Shown: positions 30,894 to 41,579 of the stretch, piece by piece
How the letters are laid out: every line of letters starts with the position of its first letter
Position numbering within the stretch: position 1 is the stretch's first letter
From: Flabesymbios commensalis
Lineage: Eukaryota; Annelida; Polychaeta; Terebellida; Flabelligeridae
Assembly: GCA_964017125.1 (NCBI GenBank)
Contig: OZ024909.1
Coordinates: 79,080,189 to 79,144,188 of the forward strand
Direction: 5' to 3'
Length of the DNA: 64,000 nucleotides
Notes under the pieces: model-generated
Told to the model about the DNA's origin: nothing
Databases searched by the model: none
What the model saw: only the letters and a program-made list of their open reading frames with translations
Made by a program: the position numbers and the translations under genes

Positions 30894-31267
30894 TAAAATG
30901 AAAAAAATATAACACTTACTATTTTTTGGTTTTATTTCCTTGATCATCTCTCAAAAACATGAAACAATAAATGTGTTCCACAATGAAATTTATATATTAC
31001 TAATTTTCAGAACTCACGGCTGTAAGTACCAAATATACGAGGAACATTTTCAATGAGATATATGTTTCCCCCCCCCCCCCTCCGGTCGACGTGCAGACTC
31101 TCTAGAGGCTTATGTCCTACCATAAACAAAGTTTAGAAACCATGGGTAATTCTTAAATCGAAGGATATTTCTATTAATGCTATATTCATGCCTTCTACAG
31201 TGTGTCGACACCACCACCCTTCTATAAATATGTAAATTAAAGCAGTTTTGTAACATTTCTGATCTGT

Positions 31268-31375
31268 AGTAATAATCTGTTCGGAGAATTAAGAGCAGTA
31301 TACAAGGCTACCGGAGCCACAGTCGTTGGTACTGCCGTCGCTGTCTTGGTCAGAGACATGTCAGTCCCGGAGTAA
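31268..31375 (+). CDS. Putative terminal exon, unknown product
   Basis: After CTGTAG a frame of about 35 codons reads SNNLFGELRAVYKATGATVV, then GTAVAVLVRDMSVPE-stop. The Ala/Val-rich end resembles in style the terminal exon at 30851. No family assigned. Confidence 0.3.
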   Translation, partial: SNNLFGELRAVYKATGATVVGTAVAVLVRDMSVPE

Positions 31376-31867
31376 AATAACGAACCTGACAATCTTCCAT
31401 TTATCTGAGAAATGACTGATCAGCCAAGGTGATGTGCTCACCTGACCCAACATAGTGCGGGTCATGTGTGCACCAGCTCGCTCACCTGCCCGGCAAACCC
31501 CAGTCAACGAAATCTGTTTAGACTATGTTGTTTGTTTAAGTAGGCCATCGTCTGTTCAATGACGTATGTCGGGTAATCTTGACCAGACAATAGGGCCTTT
31601 TTCGTATAATGGGAGACTCGATACCGGGCCCCTTGATCACAAATTAAACTTAATAAAATGCATTTATCCAGTAATGTTTCAATACCGGGCCATTATTAAA
31701 CCAACATTGCGTTTTTTAAAATAGAGCTAAAATAATATCCACTAATATTGCTATGGGGGGCAGACACAAACTTGAGTCCAGATAATGATGTTACTTCTTA
31801 CGCATATTTATTCAGATACTATGTTGTATGGACATATCCACATCTGAAAGTTATTGCGTTTATCAGT

Positions 31868-31985
31868 TAGTAGTAGTAGTAAATCATTGCTTTACGTAAC
31901 TTTTCGGCTTAAATGATCTTTTAAGTGACATTGTAATACGATAAAAACGTTCTAGTCAATTGACGAGATAAATGATGTAGGAACC
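31868..31985 (-). mobile_element. (TAC)n-tailed retroposon fragment
   Basis: AGTAGTAGTAG then 'TTGCTTTACGTAACTTTTCG' and 'ACATTGTAATACGATAAAAA'; cut off near 'AAATGATGTAGG'. Confidence 0.75.
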
Positions 31986-32048
31986 AGGGTATGCCGCTGG
32001 CCATCCGCCCGAAGATTATGGCAAGATACGAGGAGGCTGCTGCTGCCC

Positions 32049-32252
32049 TTGGATGATTGCTGTAGACTAGTGCTTCCATACGATGCCGTACACAGCATTC
32101 AAAAGACGGGACAGATCCCTAATGACCCTCCCCGGATAGGGGCGAAAAGTACTACTACAGTAATCATCCCAGTACCCCATTTGATATCACAGCAAGTGGG
32201 AAAATCCCACATTCAATATTTATTTTCTAACTTACAAGGATCAGCTGAGTAG
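32049..32252 (+). CDS. Short open frame upstream of TatD-like gene
   Basis: MDDCCRLVLPYDAVHSIQKT then NDPPRIGAKSTTTVIIPVPH; 67 codons. It has a protein-like composition and could be an exon of the TatD-like gene or of a mobile element. Not recognised. Confidence 0.25.
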   Translation: MDDCCRLVLPYDAVHSIQKTGQIPNDPPRIGAKSTTTVIIPVPHLISQQVGKSHIQYLFSNLQGSAE

Positions 32253-32481
32253 TTTCTGGAAATGAACAAGCCATTGAGATAACATCAGATTGTTTAAATG
32301 GAGATGAACATCATTCTAAGTTTATAGATTATCACTACACATATATAATTGGTCATTATGAAAACATAGTGTGGTACAGTAGGGCGATGGTTTGCGGCAA
32401 AATTTCTTGCATATCTCAAAACTGCAGTGAATATTCCCAAGCGTCCTTGTGTTGGCCATGCCTGTTACAGCTTCATAGTGA

Positions 32482-33715
32482 ATGGTTCATTTTATATGTA
32501 AAGTCTTGGTGTTTAAGAGATCAATGCGTAATATATTTCAACACCACCTGCGGGGGAGTTTAGGCCTCTCCTCCTTGGAAGCTCTTCGACAATTCGCTAT
32601 AGCCAACCACCTTGAGGAAGAAATCCCCACACAGCAAAAACGCTTGTGGGACTACTTTGAGTGTTTGACCGGATCGCCAGTTATTCGACCTTGCCGTGTG
32701 TCCGCTCCTAGCGGTAATGACTGTCTGCTGCACTGGCTCGCACTGGCCATGCTGGGCTCCAGATTGACATACTGCTCCCTCACACTAAAACACATCCTTC
32801 ATCGCAGCACCATTTCTGGGAGTGGGCCAGTACCCCTGCTCGCGATAGATTCACACTGCCATCGGGACAAACTTTTTGAGCGTAGATGTACCGGGGACCT
32901 CAATTCCGTACTGACACACCTCCTCTACAGCCTTGACCAGGATGACAATTACCCTGTGGTCCTGCGGTACTCAATAACCCACCATGTCCTATCACCCCCA
33001 CCCTCACATCATCATCTGTACATCATTCATCTCATCAATTGACTACAACGTTTTTATCATATTATAATGTCACTTAAAAGACCTTTTGTGCCGAAAAGTG
33101 ACGTAAAGCAATGATTTACTACTACTACTACTACGTAGTCACCAACTATTGCTTCTCGGCTTCTTTGCAGTCGGCAGAGACACTCTCGGCACTCTTCCAG
33201 GATCCCCGAGTCAATTTCACCTTTGGTTTACACCCCTCAACCTGTTCGTCTGCGCCTCCAGCTACGTTCACCTGTCTGAGAGAGCTTCTTATGACGTCCC
33301 CTCGTGTGGCGGTTTGGGGGGAGATTGGCCTCGACTACACCGGACATGTAACTACTGGTCAGAAAACTCACCAGCGTCGAATCCTTAGGCATATGCTGCC
33401 ACTGGCGGTAAACTTAAAGCTACAGTAGTAATTCACGCTCTAGACTAGGGAGACTGTATCTCCAACTCGGAACGTCTGGAGTTACTACAGCAACATTTGC
33501 CCTCAGACCATGTGATTCACCATCATTCTTTTGTTGGACCACCCAGAAAAGTAGCGGCCTGGACTGCCGCCTTCCCGAAAAAATGGTTTGGATTCGCAGG
33601 GGCGGCCTTGGGGAAGAACATTCATCCCGAGCTCCCCAGTGCTGTTCGCCTGCTACACCACACACGCATCTTAATTGAGAGCGATGCCCACTATTTAACT
33701 GCCACCAGACCATAA
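32482..33715 (+). pseudogene. TatD-family metal-dependent nuclease, decayed
   Basis: The 5' part (to about 32965) reads LEALRQFAIANHLEEEI, then LLAIDSHCHRDKLFERR, carrying the HxH metal-binding start of TatD hydrolases. The 3' part (33170-33715) has FTFGLHPSTC, VAVWGEIGLDY (catalytic Glu), VIHHHSFVG (His pair), KKWFGFAGAALGKN, LIESDAHYLTATRP-stop (terminal Asp). TatD enzymes are 3'-5' exonucleases on DNA or RNA. The N-terminal ~110 residues are an extra domain. A (TAC)n-tailed retroposon fragment separates the halves; splicing it out (GT at 32963, AG at 33169) does not restore phase. A further frame change near 33420 and a TAG near 33447 indicate a pseudogene or poor sequence. Confidence 0.75.
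32966..33137 (+). mobile_element. (TAC)n-tailed retroposon fragment inside TatD-like gene
   Basis: Plus-orientation copy: 'CTCAATAACCCACCATG', 'CAACGTTTTTATCATATTAT', 'GTGACGTAAAGCAATG', then (TAC)n at 33117-33136. It falls exactly between the two coding halves of the TatD-like sequence. Confidence 0.85.
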
Positions 33716-34321
33716 AGTCACGGGGTGAGGAACAGTAACCCTGGCATGATACCGGAAGTAGCCCGAAAGAGTGTTTCCCTACAGTTGATCCTGAGGCTAC
33801 ACGCCACTCTCTATGACTTGGTGTAGGCCTTCCCTGCAGCCGGGTGGCGCCATGACGGCCGTCCTGATGCCTAAACTGTTTCCCCCCTTGCACCACCTTT
33901 CCTTTCTGCCGGCTGGTAGCAACGCGGCTAGTAGGTTGTATGCTGCCTCCCAGAGTCCTTTCCCACACCACCCTACCCCTGAGGAGCAGGCAATGGTCAC
34001 CAGTACCCGTTGCCTGTGCCGTCTCCCCGGGATGTGGAGGGCAACGGCTATTGGAGCTGGCGTCCTTTCCAGACCAGAATCGACGGCTATCTGAGCTGAC
34101 GTCTCTCTCCCCAGCACCATATTGATTACTGTTGTATGGGGAAATTGTTCAATAACCATAAACATTCGAATGTAACAATGCAGATCTTTGTCCTAACGAA
34201 ACCTGAGGAGAGATCGTACAACGATCGCGCATCAGGGGCGGCAGTGACATATGCCTTTGTGCATGTTATTGGAAAACAGGAAAACTGTGCACGGGAGCTG
34301 CGATGCTCAAGTGACATGCCC
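33716..34321 (+). other. Moderately GC-rich region without a recognised gene
   Basis: Open frames on both strands (plus 33813-34094, minus 33797-34165) overlap and show no motif. A plus frame at 34136-34336 reads KLFNNHKHSNVTMQIFVLTK and may be decayed exon. Nothing can be assigned. Confidence 0.3.
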
Positions 34322-34600
34322 CAAGTAAGTAAGTAAGTAAAATGTCTTCTTTACTTAACTTTTTAGCGAGTATGGCCATTTAAGTGAAAATTCCTAGTAT
34401 TACAATATCCCATATTGTATAGTAAAAGTGGTAAAAAAAAGACAAACCTAGAACAAGCATGTTCGCATGTTTAAAAAGTTTGATATGATAATATGATGAT
34501 GCTCCTGACACCTATATGTAACGAGTATGATGACAAACACAGTTTCATAAGTATAAAAATGTTAGCATAATGTTGTAGACATGCCTCAAAATGTAGAGAG
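34322..34600 (-). mobile_element. LINE 3' UTR copy
   Basis: (TAAG)n tail at 34322-34340 then the 3' UTR of the main LINE through 'CTCCTGACACCTATATGTAA' and 'GAGTATGATGACA'. Confidence 0.85.
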
Positions 34601-34925
34601 TTAAATATGAACGAGTTTGTCACCATTACCGCATACGACAGCCTCCACGACAAGGCGGGAATGCCAGTGATCTCGCTCAACAACAAGTCGAGAGTGAGTA
34701 CATTTATTCGAATCTTTACCAACTGCACAATAATAGTTTTCAATCAGTGCTACTATTACTTTTTGACTCGTCAACCCCACTATTTTACAACAACCTGAGA
34801 TGCGTAATTCATTGCCAGAGGATGCATCTGATGAAGGTAAATAATGTTATTATTATATTTCACATTAACAATTTACAACGCATTGAAATTGTTCAACTTA
34901 TTATATAACACAAACATTATTATTA

Positions 34926-35178
34926 GGGGGGGGGGGGGGAGACCACCATTCAATCGTCGTCGGGGGGGGGGGTGAGGGAGCTTATTCTTTATTACAAATT
35001 ATTTAGTTCGACTCGGATCAGCGGTGAAATAAACATTTAAAATTTTATCACATGTTTATATAGAGCAGTTCTTGCAATAAATTATGTATTTCACACAAGA
35101 GTCCGCCCGAAATTAATTCTTTCCAAAATACTTCTGCCCACCCCCCCCCCGCACCTTGGAGATCGAATGGTGGCCCCC
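34926..35178. mobile_element. MITE with G-run ends (TTA target site)
   Basis: A 253-bp element is flanked by TTA (34923-34925, 35179-35181). Left end G-run then GACCACCATTCAATCG; right end inward GGGGGCCACCATTCGATC. The 3-bp TTA duplication fits PIF/Harbinger. Internal G and C runs (34964-34972, 35141-35151) are present. Confidence 0.65.
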
Positions 35179-35181
35179 TTA

Positions 35182-36171
35182 CATGAGAAATATTCTAAAT
35201 ATATTTGTTCAAAAGTGAAGTTAATTCTACTATTTAGGAATTGATTGTACACAATTTCATTCAACTAATAGCAAAAACATTGCTAATCAATTAATATCTA
35301 TCATATATTATGATGTTCAAAACAATGAAGGATTTTTATAGTCTTTTAGCATGCTAACAATCACTGTTGTGTGAATATACATGTAATGATTACTCCTACA
35401 ATATTAAATATTATATATTTTTCTTTAGAAATATCAATACACTTCCCCTTCCTTGTGAGGCTGCAAAATTGTCTGCCACACCAGAACTTTTGGAGGCATC
35501 CTCCACATTGACATCCAACTTGAGACAAGAAGCCAATCAAGGCGTTGGACGATCCAAGACTCCGTGAGAAAAGAATGCCTTGAAGTAATTCACAAGGTGC
35601 TCCACTGATGTGAATAGCTGGGAAACAAATCTCATAACTATTGAATGTTATGAAGATCTCTGCAGTATGGTGTATGAGTTTGAAGCTCTTAAATGTAGAA
35701 GGCTGGGTCACCTGAGGATTGTTCCTGGTGAGATTAAATTTAATATTGCAGAGAAAGAGTTCTGGACCCAAATGTGGTAAAAACTCGTAACACTCGGTAA
35801 CACGAACCCAACAGTCTTGCAATATACAAGTCACTAAATTCATTGGTTCTGGCTCAATTATTAACCCACACAGTCAAGTCAAGTTCTAATGATTAATGTA
35901 ATGCCGGTTTTGGTGGTAGGACACTTCGTAGTGAGAAATAAACATCTATTGAAATTACTTTCAAAACGCTGGGTAATTTCACGAGTCAGATTCAGCAATA
36001 AATGGTGAATATCCATTGCATATGCCTATGACACCGTCTTATCAACGATTTATACTAAACGCTCAGCGATTTGGCTGAGTTCCATGATGGCTGTCATCTC
36101 CGGATCAACTGGGCAGAGAGTACAGTTTATTAATTGTTGATGAAATCCCACAATCATAAGATAGTATGGCG
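35182..36171 (+). other. Spacer with one exon-like frame
   Basis: After TTCTTTAG at 35428 a frame reads NINTLPLPCEAAKLSATPEL, LLEASSTLTSNLRQEANQG to a stop at 35567. It could be a terminal exon, product unknown. The rest is AT-rich and featureless to me. Confidence 0.3.
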
Positions 36172-36560
36172 AGGTCACTGAATGTCGAGTTTGACCTTCA
36201 AATTAGGGTCATGCACATGAGGTAAAAAACTAAGGCTCCAAGTCTGGGCGTTATAAGGTTATCACGCTTACAAGCTATTTTGGTTTCCGTGACCTGGTGA
36301 CCTCAAAACTAGGTAAAAGTCACTGAATGTCGAACTTAAACTTTAGATTAGTAATATGCACATGAGGCAAAACATTAAGGCCCCGAGTCACAGCGTTGTG
36401 AAGTTATCACGCTTACAAGCCATTTTGACCTCTGTGACCTCGAAATTAGGTCTAAGGTAACTGAATGTCGAATTGGCCTTCAGATTAGTGAATGCACATG
36501 AGATAAAAAAAATGAAGACCCCAAGTCAAGCCAATCCGTTGGAAAGTTATTGCACTTACA
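36172..36560. repeat. Tandem repeat, three ~140-bp units rich in AGGTCA/TGACCT
   Basis: 'GTCACTGAATGTCGA' and variants start units at 36174, 36319 and 36457. Each unit includes 'GCACATGAGG.AAAA', 'AAGTTATCACGCTTACAAGC' and 'TTTTG..CTC.GTGACCTC'. The TGACCT words are nuclear-receptor half-sites by sequence, but they are part of the repeat. I recall similar repeats from many animal genomes. Confidence 0.8.
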
Positions 36561-36618
36561 AGCATCTGCACCGCCCGAGCGCCCGCTGCGATCACCAGCC
36601 TTAGGGCTCATGGGTAAA

Positions 36619-36935
36619 CATTAAGTAAAACGTCCTGTTAACGTCACTTTTCGGCCATTATGACCATTGCATTGACTTTGAAATGATGATGGTGCTCCTG
36701 GCACATATAGGTATCGTGTTAGATAACATGTTGCAGTGCCTGCACTTTTGATGGTGTTTCTGACACCTATTTATAACGCCTTTTTTGTATTGGTCATACA
36801 TATAGTGATTATTGCTTCACGTCACTTTTCGGCACAAGTGTTTTTAAGTGACATTGTAATACGATAAAAACGTGGTAGTCAATTGATGAGATAATGTTGT
36901 ACAGATGATGATGATGTGAGGATGGGGTGATATGG
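36619..36935 (-). mobile_element. LINE 3' fragment followed by (TAC)n-family fragment
   Basis: 36619-36790 keeps 'CACTTTTCGGCCATTATG', 'CTCCTGGCACATATAGG' and the 'TGCAGTGCCTGCAC' landmark of the LINE 3' UTR. From about 36805 'TTGCTTCACGTCACTTTTCG' and 'TAATACGATAAAAACG' mark the other family. Confidence 0.65.
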
Positions 36936-37124
36936 TATGGAGGGTTATTGCGTGCTGTTTATTTTATGCTCGCACCAAATTATATATTTTAAAAAAATAT
37001 CAAGCGCCCCCCCCCCCCACCTGAGGATTGCATTGATTTTAATTATAGTTTTTTTCACGTTAGAGGGGGGTGGAATATCCTGAATTGAACATAATTATAT
37101 TATTATAATAGCCTAACATTATGT

Positions 37125-37481
37125 ATGTTAGATAATCTCATGTATGTTAAGAATATTGTTGACTATCAAGCCTATATTATAAATAAATGGTTTCACAATC
37201 GTGTAGTTTCTATTGTGTGTGTACACAGCACAAAGATAAATTATTTTACTAGTTTTGAAAGCTTTATACATATATTCACTTTTGATTGGAGATCATGGTT
37301 GTGGCGAGACACCAGAAAGAGAAGGAGGGTGGGATATGGGATCATCTCCATGGATGAGGATCAACGGCTGTTGTCATCCATCAACATGAATCTAGTAGAA
37401 CACAAGAGAGGGTGGAGCTTTGCTTTGCAAGATGTGGGGTGGAAGAGGTTGATGATTGATTGTATTATTAAATATAGATAG
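37125..37481 (+). CDS. Open frame of 118 codons, unknown
   Basis: The second half (from about 37290) has protein-like composition: RDTRKRRRVGYGIISMDED then LVEHKRGWSFALQDVGW. The first half is AT-rich and probably intronic. It could be one exon of an unidentified gene; no motif recognised. Confidence 0.25.
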   Translation: MLDNLMYVKNIVDYQAYIINKWFHNRVVSIVCVHSTKINYFTSFESFIHIFTFDWRSWLWRDTRKRRRVGYGIISMDEDQRLLSSINMNLVEHKRGWSFALQDVGWKRLMIDCIIKYR

Positions 37482-37530
37482 TATGAGCCGTAACACTGCA
37501 AATAGCTGTTTTTACCTACTACTTCAAATT

Positions 37531-37912
37531 AGTAGTAGTAAATCATGGCTTTACGTCACTTTTCGACACAAAAGGTCTTTTAAGTGACATTGTAATACGA
37601 TAAAAACGTTGTAGTCAATTGATGAGATGAATGATGTACAGATGATGTGAGGGTGGGGGTGATAAAGCATGGTGGGTTATTGAGAGCGTTTTCCTTCGCT
37701 CGCCCGATAAGGGGTTCTGGGCATGTCTAGGGGATATACCCCCAGACATGCCCAGACGGCCGGAGACTTGAGTTTCGCTGTACAATTTAATGATGAAACT
37801 CTGTGGCATTTTGCGCAGCTCCGCTATCCTCGGGTCGGATAGTCCCCAGAGTAACAATAGGAAGGATCACTCCCTCTGGGTAACTCCATTCACTTCAAAT
37901 TAGACAACAGGA
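37531..37912 (-). mobile_element. (TAC)n-tailed retroposon, longest copy in window
   Basis: About 380 bp from AGTAGTAG to 'CACTTCAAATTAGACA'. It includes a near-palindrome at 37728-37762 (GGGCATGTCTAGGGGAT / CCCCCAGACATGCCC) and 'CGCAGCTCCGCTATCCTCGG'. No ORF of note. It defines the family best: 3' end (TAC)n, 5' end near 37912. Confidence 0.75.
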
Positions 37913-38093
37913 AGAAAGTTTTACAGTGTAATAGATATTTTAATAAATGATAAACTATAAAAATTACGCTATGAAAGACAGAGGTTTTTAGAAAAAATCA
38001 ATATCAATGGCTGTTTTCATGTATCCCTATCCGCTATCAGAAGAGTGGGGAAGGATGTCTTCCAACGACGGGTTCATGGACCGCATTGTTTTA

Positions 38094-38165
38094 CAGTAAG
38101 TAAATAAAACGTCTTCTTTACATCACTTTTCGGCACTAATGGCCATTTAAGTGTGAAATTATTGA
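38094..38165 (-). mobile_element. Short LINE 3' end
   Basis: TAAGTAAATAAAACGTC tail then 'CACTTTTCGGCACTAATGGC' and 'CATTTAAGTG'; cut off soon after. Shows mixed features of the two retroposon families. Confidence 0.6.
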
Positions 38166-38502
38166 AAATAACTTTGAAACTATCAACTATGTCTATATCA
38201 AATAAAATTATTGAAAATGAGACACTGAAACCTGAGTATTACAAAAGTTTCTGGCATTGATGAAATTAATGATGACACAGTTGAAATGCAGTCGTAAAAA
38301 TGCTAAATACCCCCTAGAACTCCTACGAATGCTTGTGCAGCAGTACTCTGTCAACACTCAAGGTAGGTCAGACACGTTTATGTTAGCTGACAGCAGCCAT
38401 GACTGGTATTGCTGAAATATCTTACATTTTTTATTCGGACACACATGTAGTGTTTCGCCCCTCTGGTCACAAGACGCCATCAGCAGAGGTTGAGAAGATA
38501 AG

Positions 38503-39804
38503 CAGTAGTAGTAGTAGTAAATCATTGATTTACGTCACTTTTCGGCACAAATGGTCTTTTAAGTGACACTGTACTATGATAACAAGAGGACTGAAGTCCT
38601 ATATCATCTCCCGCCATAAATTAGGTTAGACTTTTTGCAGTCACAAATATTTAAAAAGTCGATTTGTGGTGGCCATTTTAAATTACAGTAGAATCACATG
38701 CACATTTCCAGATGGTGGGTAATGTGATTGTACAATGTGAATTATTAGTGATTTCAATTTTTCATTTTTTGCGCCCACAAAAAAATAAGAAGTTTATCCA
38801 TGGCGGCCGTTTTGAATTTCATTGAAACCTTAAAAAAATCACTTGCACATCTCCATATCCAGATATCGTGGAGATTGCGATAGAAAAATTTGTATAATTT
38901 CCGACTTTAAGTTCTAGACTTTTTGCGCCCACAAAAAAAATTGAACCTATAGCGGCCATTTTGAATTTTGGTAGCGTCTTTAAAAAATAACTTGCACATC
39001 CCCATGTTGCTAGGAATGTGATGTTAAAATTAAAAAAAAAATTGACTAGACAATTTTTTTGATTTTTTGCGCCCCCCCCCAAAAAAAAATTAAAGTTGAT
39101 CTGCGGCGGCCATTTTGAATTTCAGTAAAACATTCAAAAAGTCACCCGCACATCTCCATATTATGGGGAATGTGATAGTAAAATTTGAATAATCTCTGAC
39201 TAAGTTTTAAGAGTTTTTGTGCCCACAAAAATATTGAGTTGACCTCTGGCGGCCATTTTGGAATTCGGTGGCATCTTTAAAAAATCACTTGCACATTCCC
39301 ATGTTGCTAAGAATGTGATGTTGAAATTTCAAAAAAAATCGATTAATTTTTAGAGTTTTTACGCCCCCCCCCCCTCAAAAAAAAATAATTAAAGTTGATC
39401 TTTGGCGGCCATTTTGAATTTCAGTAAAACCTTGAAAAAGTCACCTGCACATCTCCATATCATGGGGAATGTGATAGTGAAATTTGAATATTATCTGACT
39501 TTAAGTTTTAGAGTTTTTGCGCCCACAAAAAAATTTAGAGTTGACCTATTGCGGCCATTTTGAATTTTGGTAGCATCTCTAAAAAATCACTTGCACATCT
39601 CTATTCTGCTAGGAATGGCATGTTAAAATTTCAGAAAAATTTAACCAGTATTTTTTGAGTTTTTGCGCCCACAAGAAAACGTGACGCCAGACGCCGGACT
39701 GGCGCGACTAAAATCCCCCTTCCCCTGCGAGTATGGGATAAAAACGTTGTAGTCAATTGATGAGATGAATGATGTACAGATGATGATGTGAGAGTGGGGT
39801 GATA
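38503..39804 (-). mobile_element. (TAC)n-tailed retroposon split by another element
   Basis: The tail and 3' end lie at 38503-38582; the continuation 'ATAAAAACGTTGTAGTCAAT' resumes at 39738-39804. The gap is exactly the element 38583-39737, so that element inserted later. Confidence 0.85.
38583..39737 (+). mobile_element. Interspersed element with alternating ~145-bp internal repeats, long copy
   Basis: Begins CAAGAGGACTGAAGTCCTAT and ends CCCCTTCCCCTGCGAGTATG, flanked by ATAA (38579-38582, 39738-39741). Inside, 'GCGGCCATTTTGAAT' recurs at about 38803, 38951, 39107, 39249, 39407 and 39553. Units alternate between a 'TTTCAGTAAAAC..CATATCATGG' type and a 'TTTTGGTAGCATC..ATGTTGCTAGG' type, so the true period is about 300 bp. 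No terminal inverted repeats or ORF. The copy at 7386-8025 has fewer units. Confidence 0.8.
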
Positions 39805-39805
39805 G

Positions 39806-40729
39806 TAAGTAAGTAAGTAAAATGTCTTTTTTACTTCACTTTTCGGACAGTATGGCCATTTAAGTGAATATTCTTAGTATTACAATATCCCATATTGTAT
39901 AGTAAAAGTGGTAAAAAAAGACAAATATAATAACAGCATGTTCGCACTAAAATATTCAGTTTAAAAAGTTTGATATGATAATATGATGATGCTCCTGGCA
40001 CCTATATGTAACGCGTTTTATGACATGTTGTAGTGCAGGGTTGTAGCGCCTGCACTACAACACAGTTTATTGAGTATAAAAATGTTTGCACAAATAATGT
40101 AAGTCACTATGTCTCCATGACATTGGAGTGATTGTGTAAAAAACTACAAGTCTAAGTCTAATAATTAAACATATAATAGAGGTTACATTTCCGTAGGAAC
40201 TGGATAATAAAACCTGCAGGGGTATCCATAAATAGTTCAAATAGGAAATTGAATGAAAAATATTTCCTTCAGATATGCGTATATTTCGCGCAGCTGAGAA
40301 GGACATGTCTTACTGTGAGACAAGTATTGCAGCACATAGGTCGCAATTCTCCTCTCAATAAAAATCCGTTTGTGAAATAGGCATGGTCAATTCTTGCTCT
40401 GCATAAGATAACGTCATCTCTTCGGCGTTCCTTTGGTGTAAAAGATCGCTTGATGATTGGTTGTACCTCGACCAATTTGCTGGTGACATTGATGTTCCAT
40501 TCACCTTGCAAAATGTCATCAAGGTAGACAGAGATGTTGTACTTGAAATCAGTATATGGTATATAATAAAACTGTTTTGTCTTATCCAGGGCAGCCTTGG
40601 CCAAAATATCAGCCCGCTCATTGCCCTGTAGTCCAATATGGCTGGGCACTCACCAAAAAACAATGTCCTTGTACCCAGACAAGTAATAACACATATGTAA
40701 AATATTGGAAACAATTGGGTTGTTGAGTT
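39806..40729 (-). mobile_element. 5'-truncated LINE copy with RNase H end
   Basis: (TAAG)n tail at 39806-39820, full 3' UTR, then the C-terminal third of ORF2. Frames read MPSHIGLQGNERADILAKAA, PYTDFKYNISVYLDDIL and RGELRPMCCNTCLTVRHVLL; a frame change lies near 40290. Truncated at 40729 within the RNase H domain. Confidence 0.88.
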
Positions 40730-40735
40730 TTAAGG

Positions 40736-41265
40736 GTATCTAGGCATGTCTAGGGGATCTACCCTCAGACATGCTCAGACGGCCCAAGACTTGGGCTCGC
40801 TGTGCAATTTAATGCTGAAACTCCCAAGGCATTTCGCGCAGCTCCGCCATCCTCGGGTCGGATAGTCCCCAGAGTAACAATAGCTAAGGGTTATTAACTC
40901 CATTCATTCCAAGTGAGACACACAGTGTCTAACACTCTATTGCCGGTTGTTTCAAGGCTACCAGAGCCAACATCAGTGCCTGCACTGCTGACAGCGCCTA
41001 CACTGATACGGGAGCTGCATTAGCACTGAGCATGTCTGGGGGTAGATCCCCTAGACATGCCCAGAACCCCTTATCGGGCGAGCGAAGGAAAACGCTCTCA
41101 ATAACCCACCATGCCCTATCACCCCCACCCTCACATCATCATCTGTACATCATTCATCTCATCAATTGACTACAACGTTTTTATCGTATTATAATGTCAC
41201 TTAAAAGACCTTTTGTGCCGAAAAATGACGTGAAGCAATGATTTACTACTACTACGCAGAGATCA
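40736..41265. mobile_element. (TAC)n-family retroposon in inverted halves
   Basis: 40736-40927 is the 5' part on the minus strand; 41028-41265 is the 3' part on the plus strand ending in TACTACTAC. Both include the 'AGACATGCCC' palindrome. Bases 40928-41027 lie between. The order (inverted 5' part, then sense 3' part) again fits twin priming, though the ~100-bp middle is unexplained. Confidence 0.65.
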
Positions 41266-41579
41266 ACTACTCTGTGAGGTGCCCATATTCTTAGAACATT
41301 ATGGCTGCATTGTAGGTGTGGCTGATACAATGATTACTTACTTCACATGGTAGTTGTTGATTTCAATTTCTAGAAACAATTGTTATGTGCTCTAAACTAA
41401 CACAGTGATCATAGGTTGGTTGCACTGGATCAACCAATTCTAACCAATCATCAATTATGAAGTTCTAAATGATTCCCATTCCATAAAAAAAATGGTTTAG
41501 AATAATTTTGCCGAAAAAAAAAACTGTGGAACAAAAATAAAACATTGTTTTATCTAACTTTGATTATCACAAGTTGCAG

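Noticed and set aside
32482-33042. 186-codon frame as an intact protein
   Set aside because: Its last ~25 codons read into the inserted retroposon fragment.
33420-34165. 183- and 122-codon minus-strand frames
   Set aside because: Antisense to the TatD-like region or in GC-rich DNA; no recognisable motif.
36172-36560. Regulatory cluster of nuclear-receptor sites
   Set aside because: The half-sites are part of tandem units, so their number needs no regulatory explanation.
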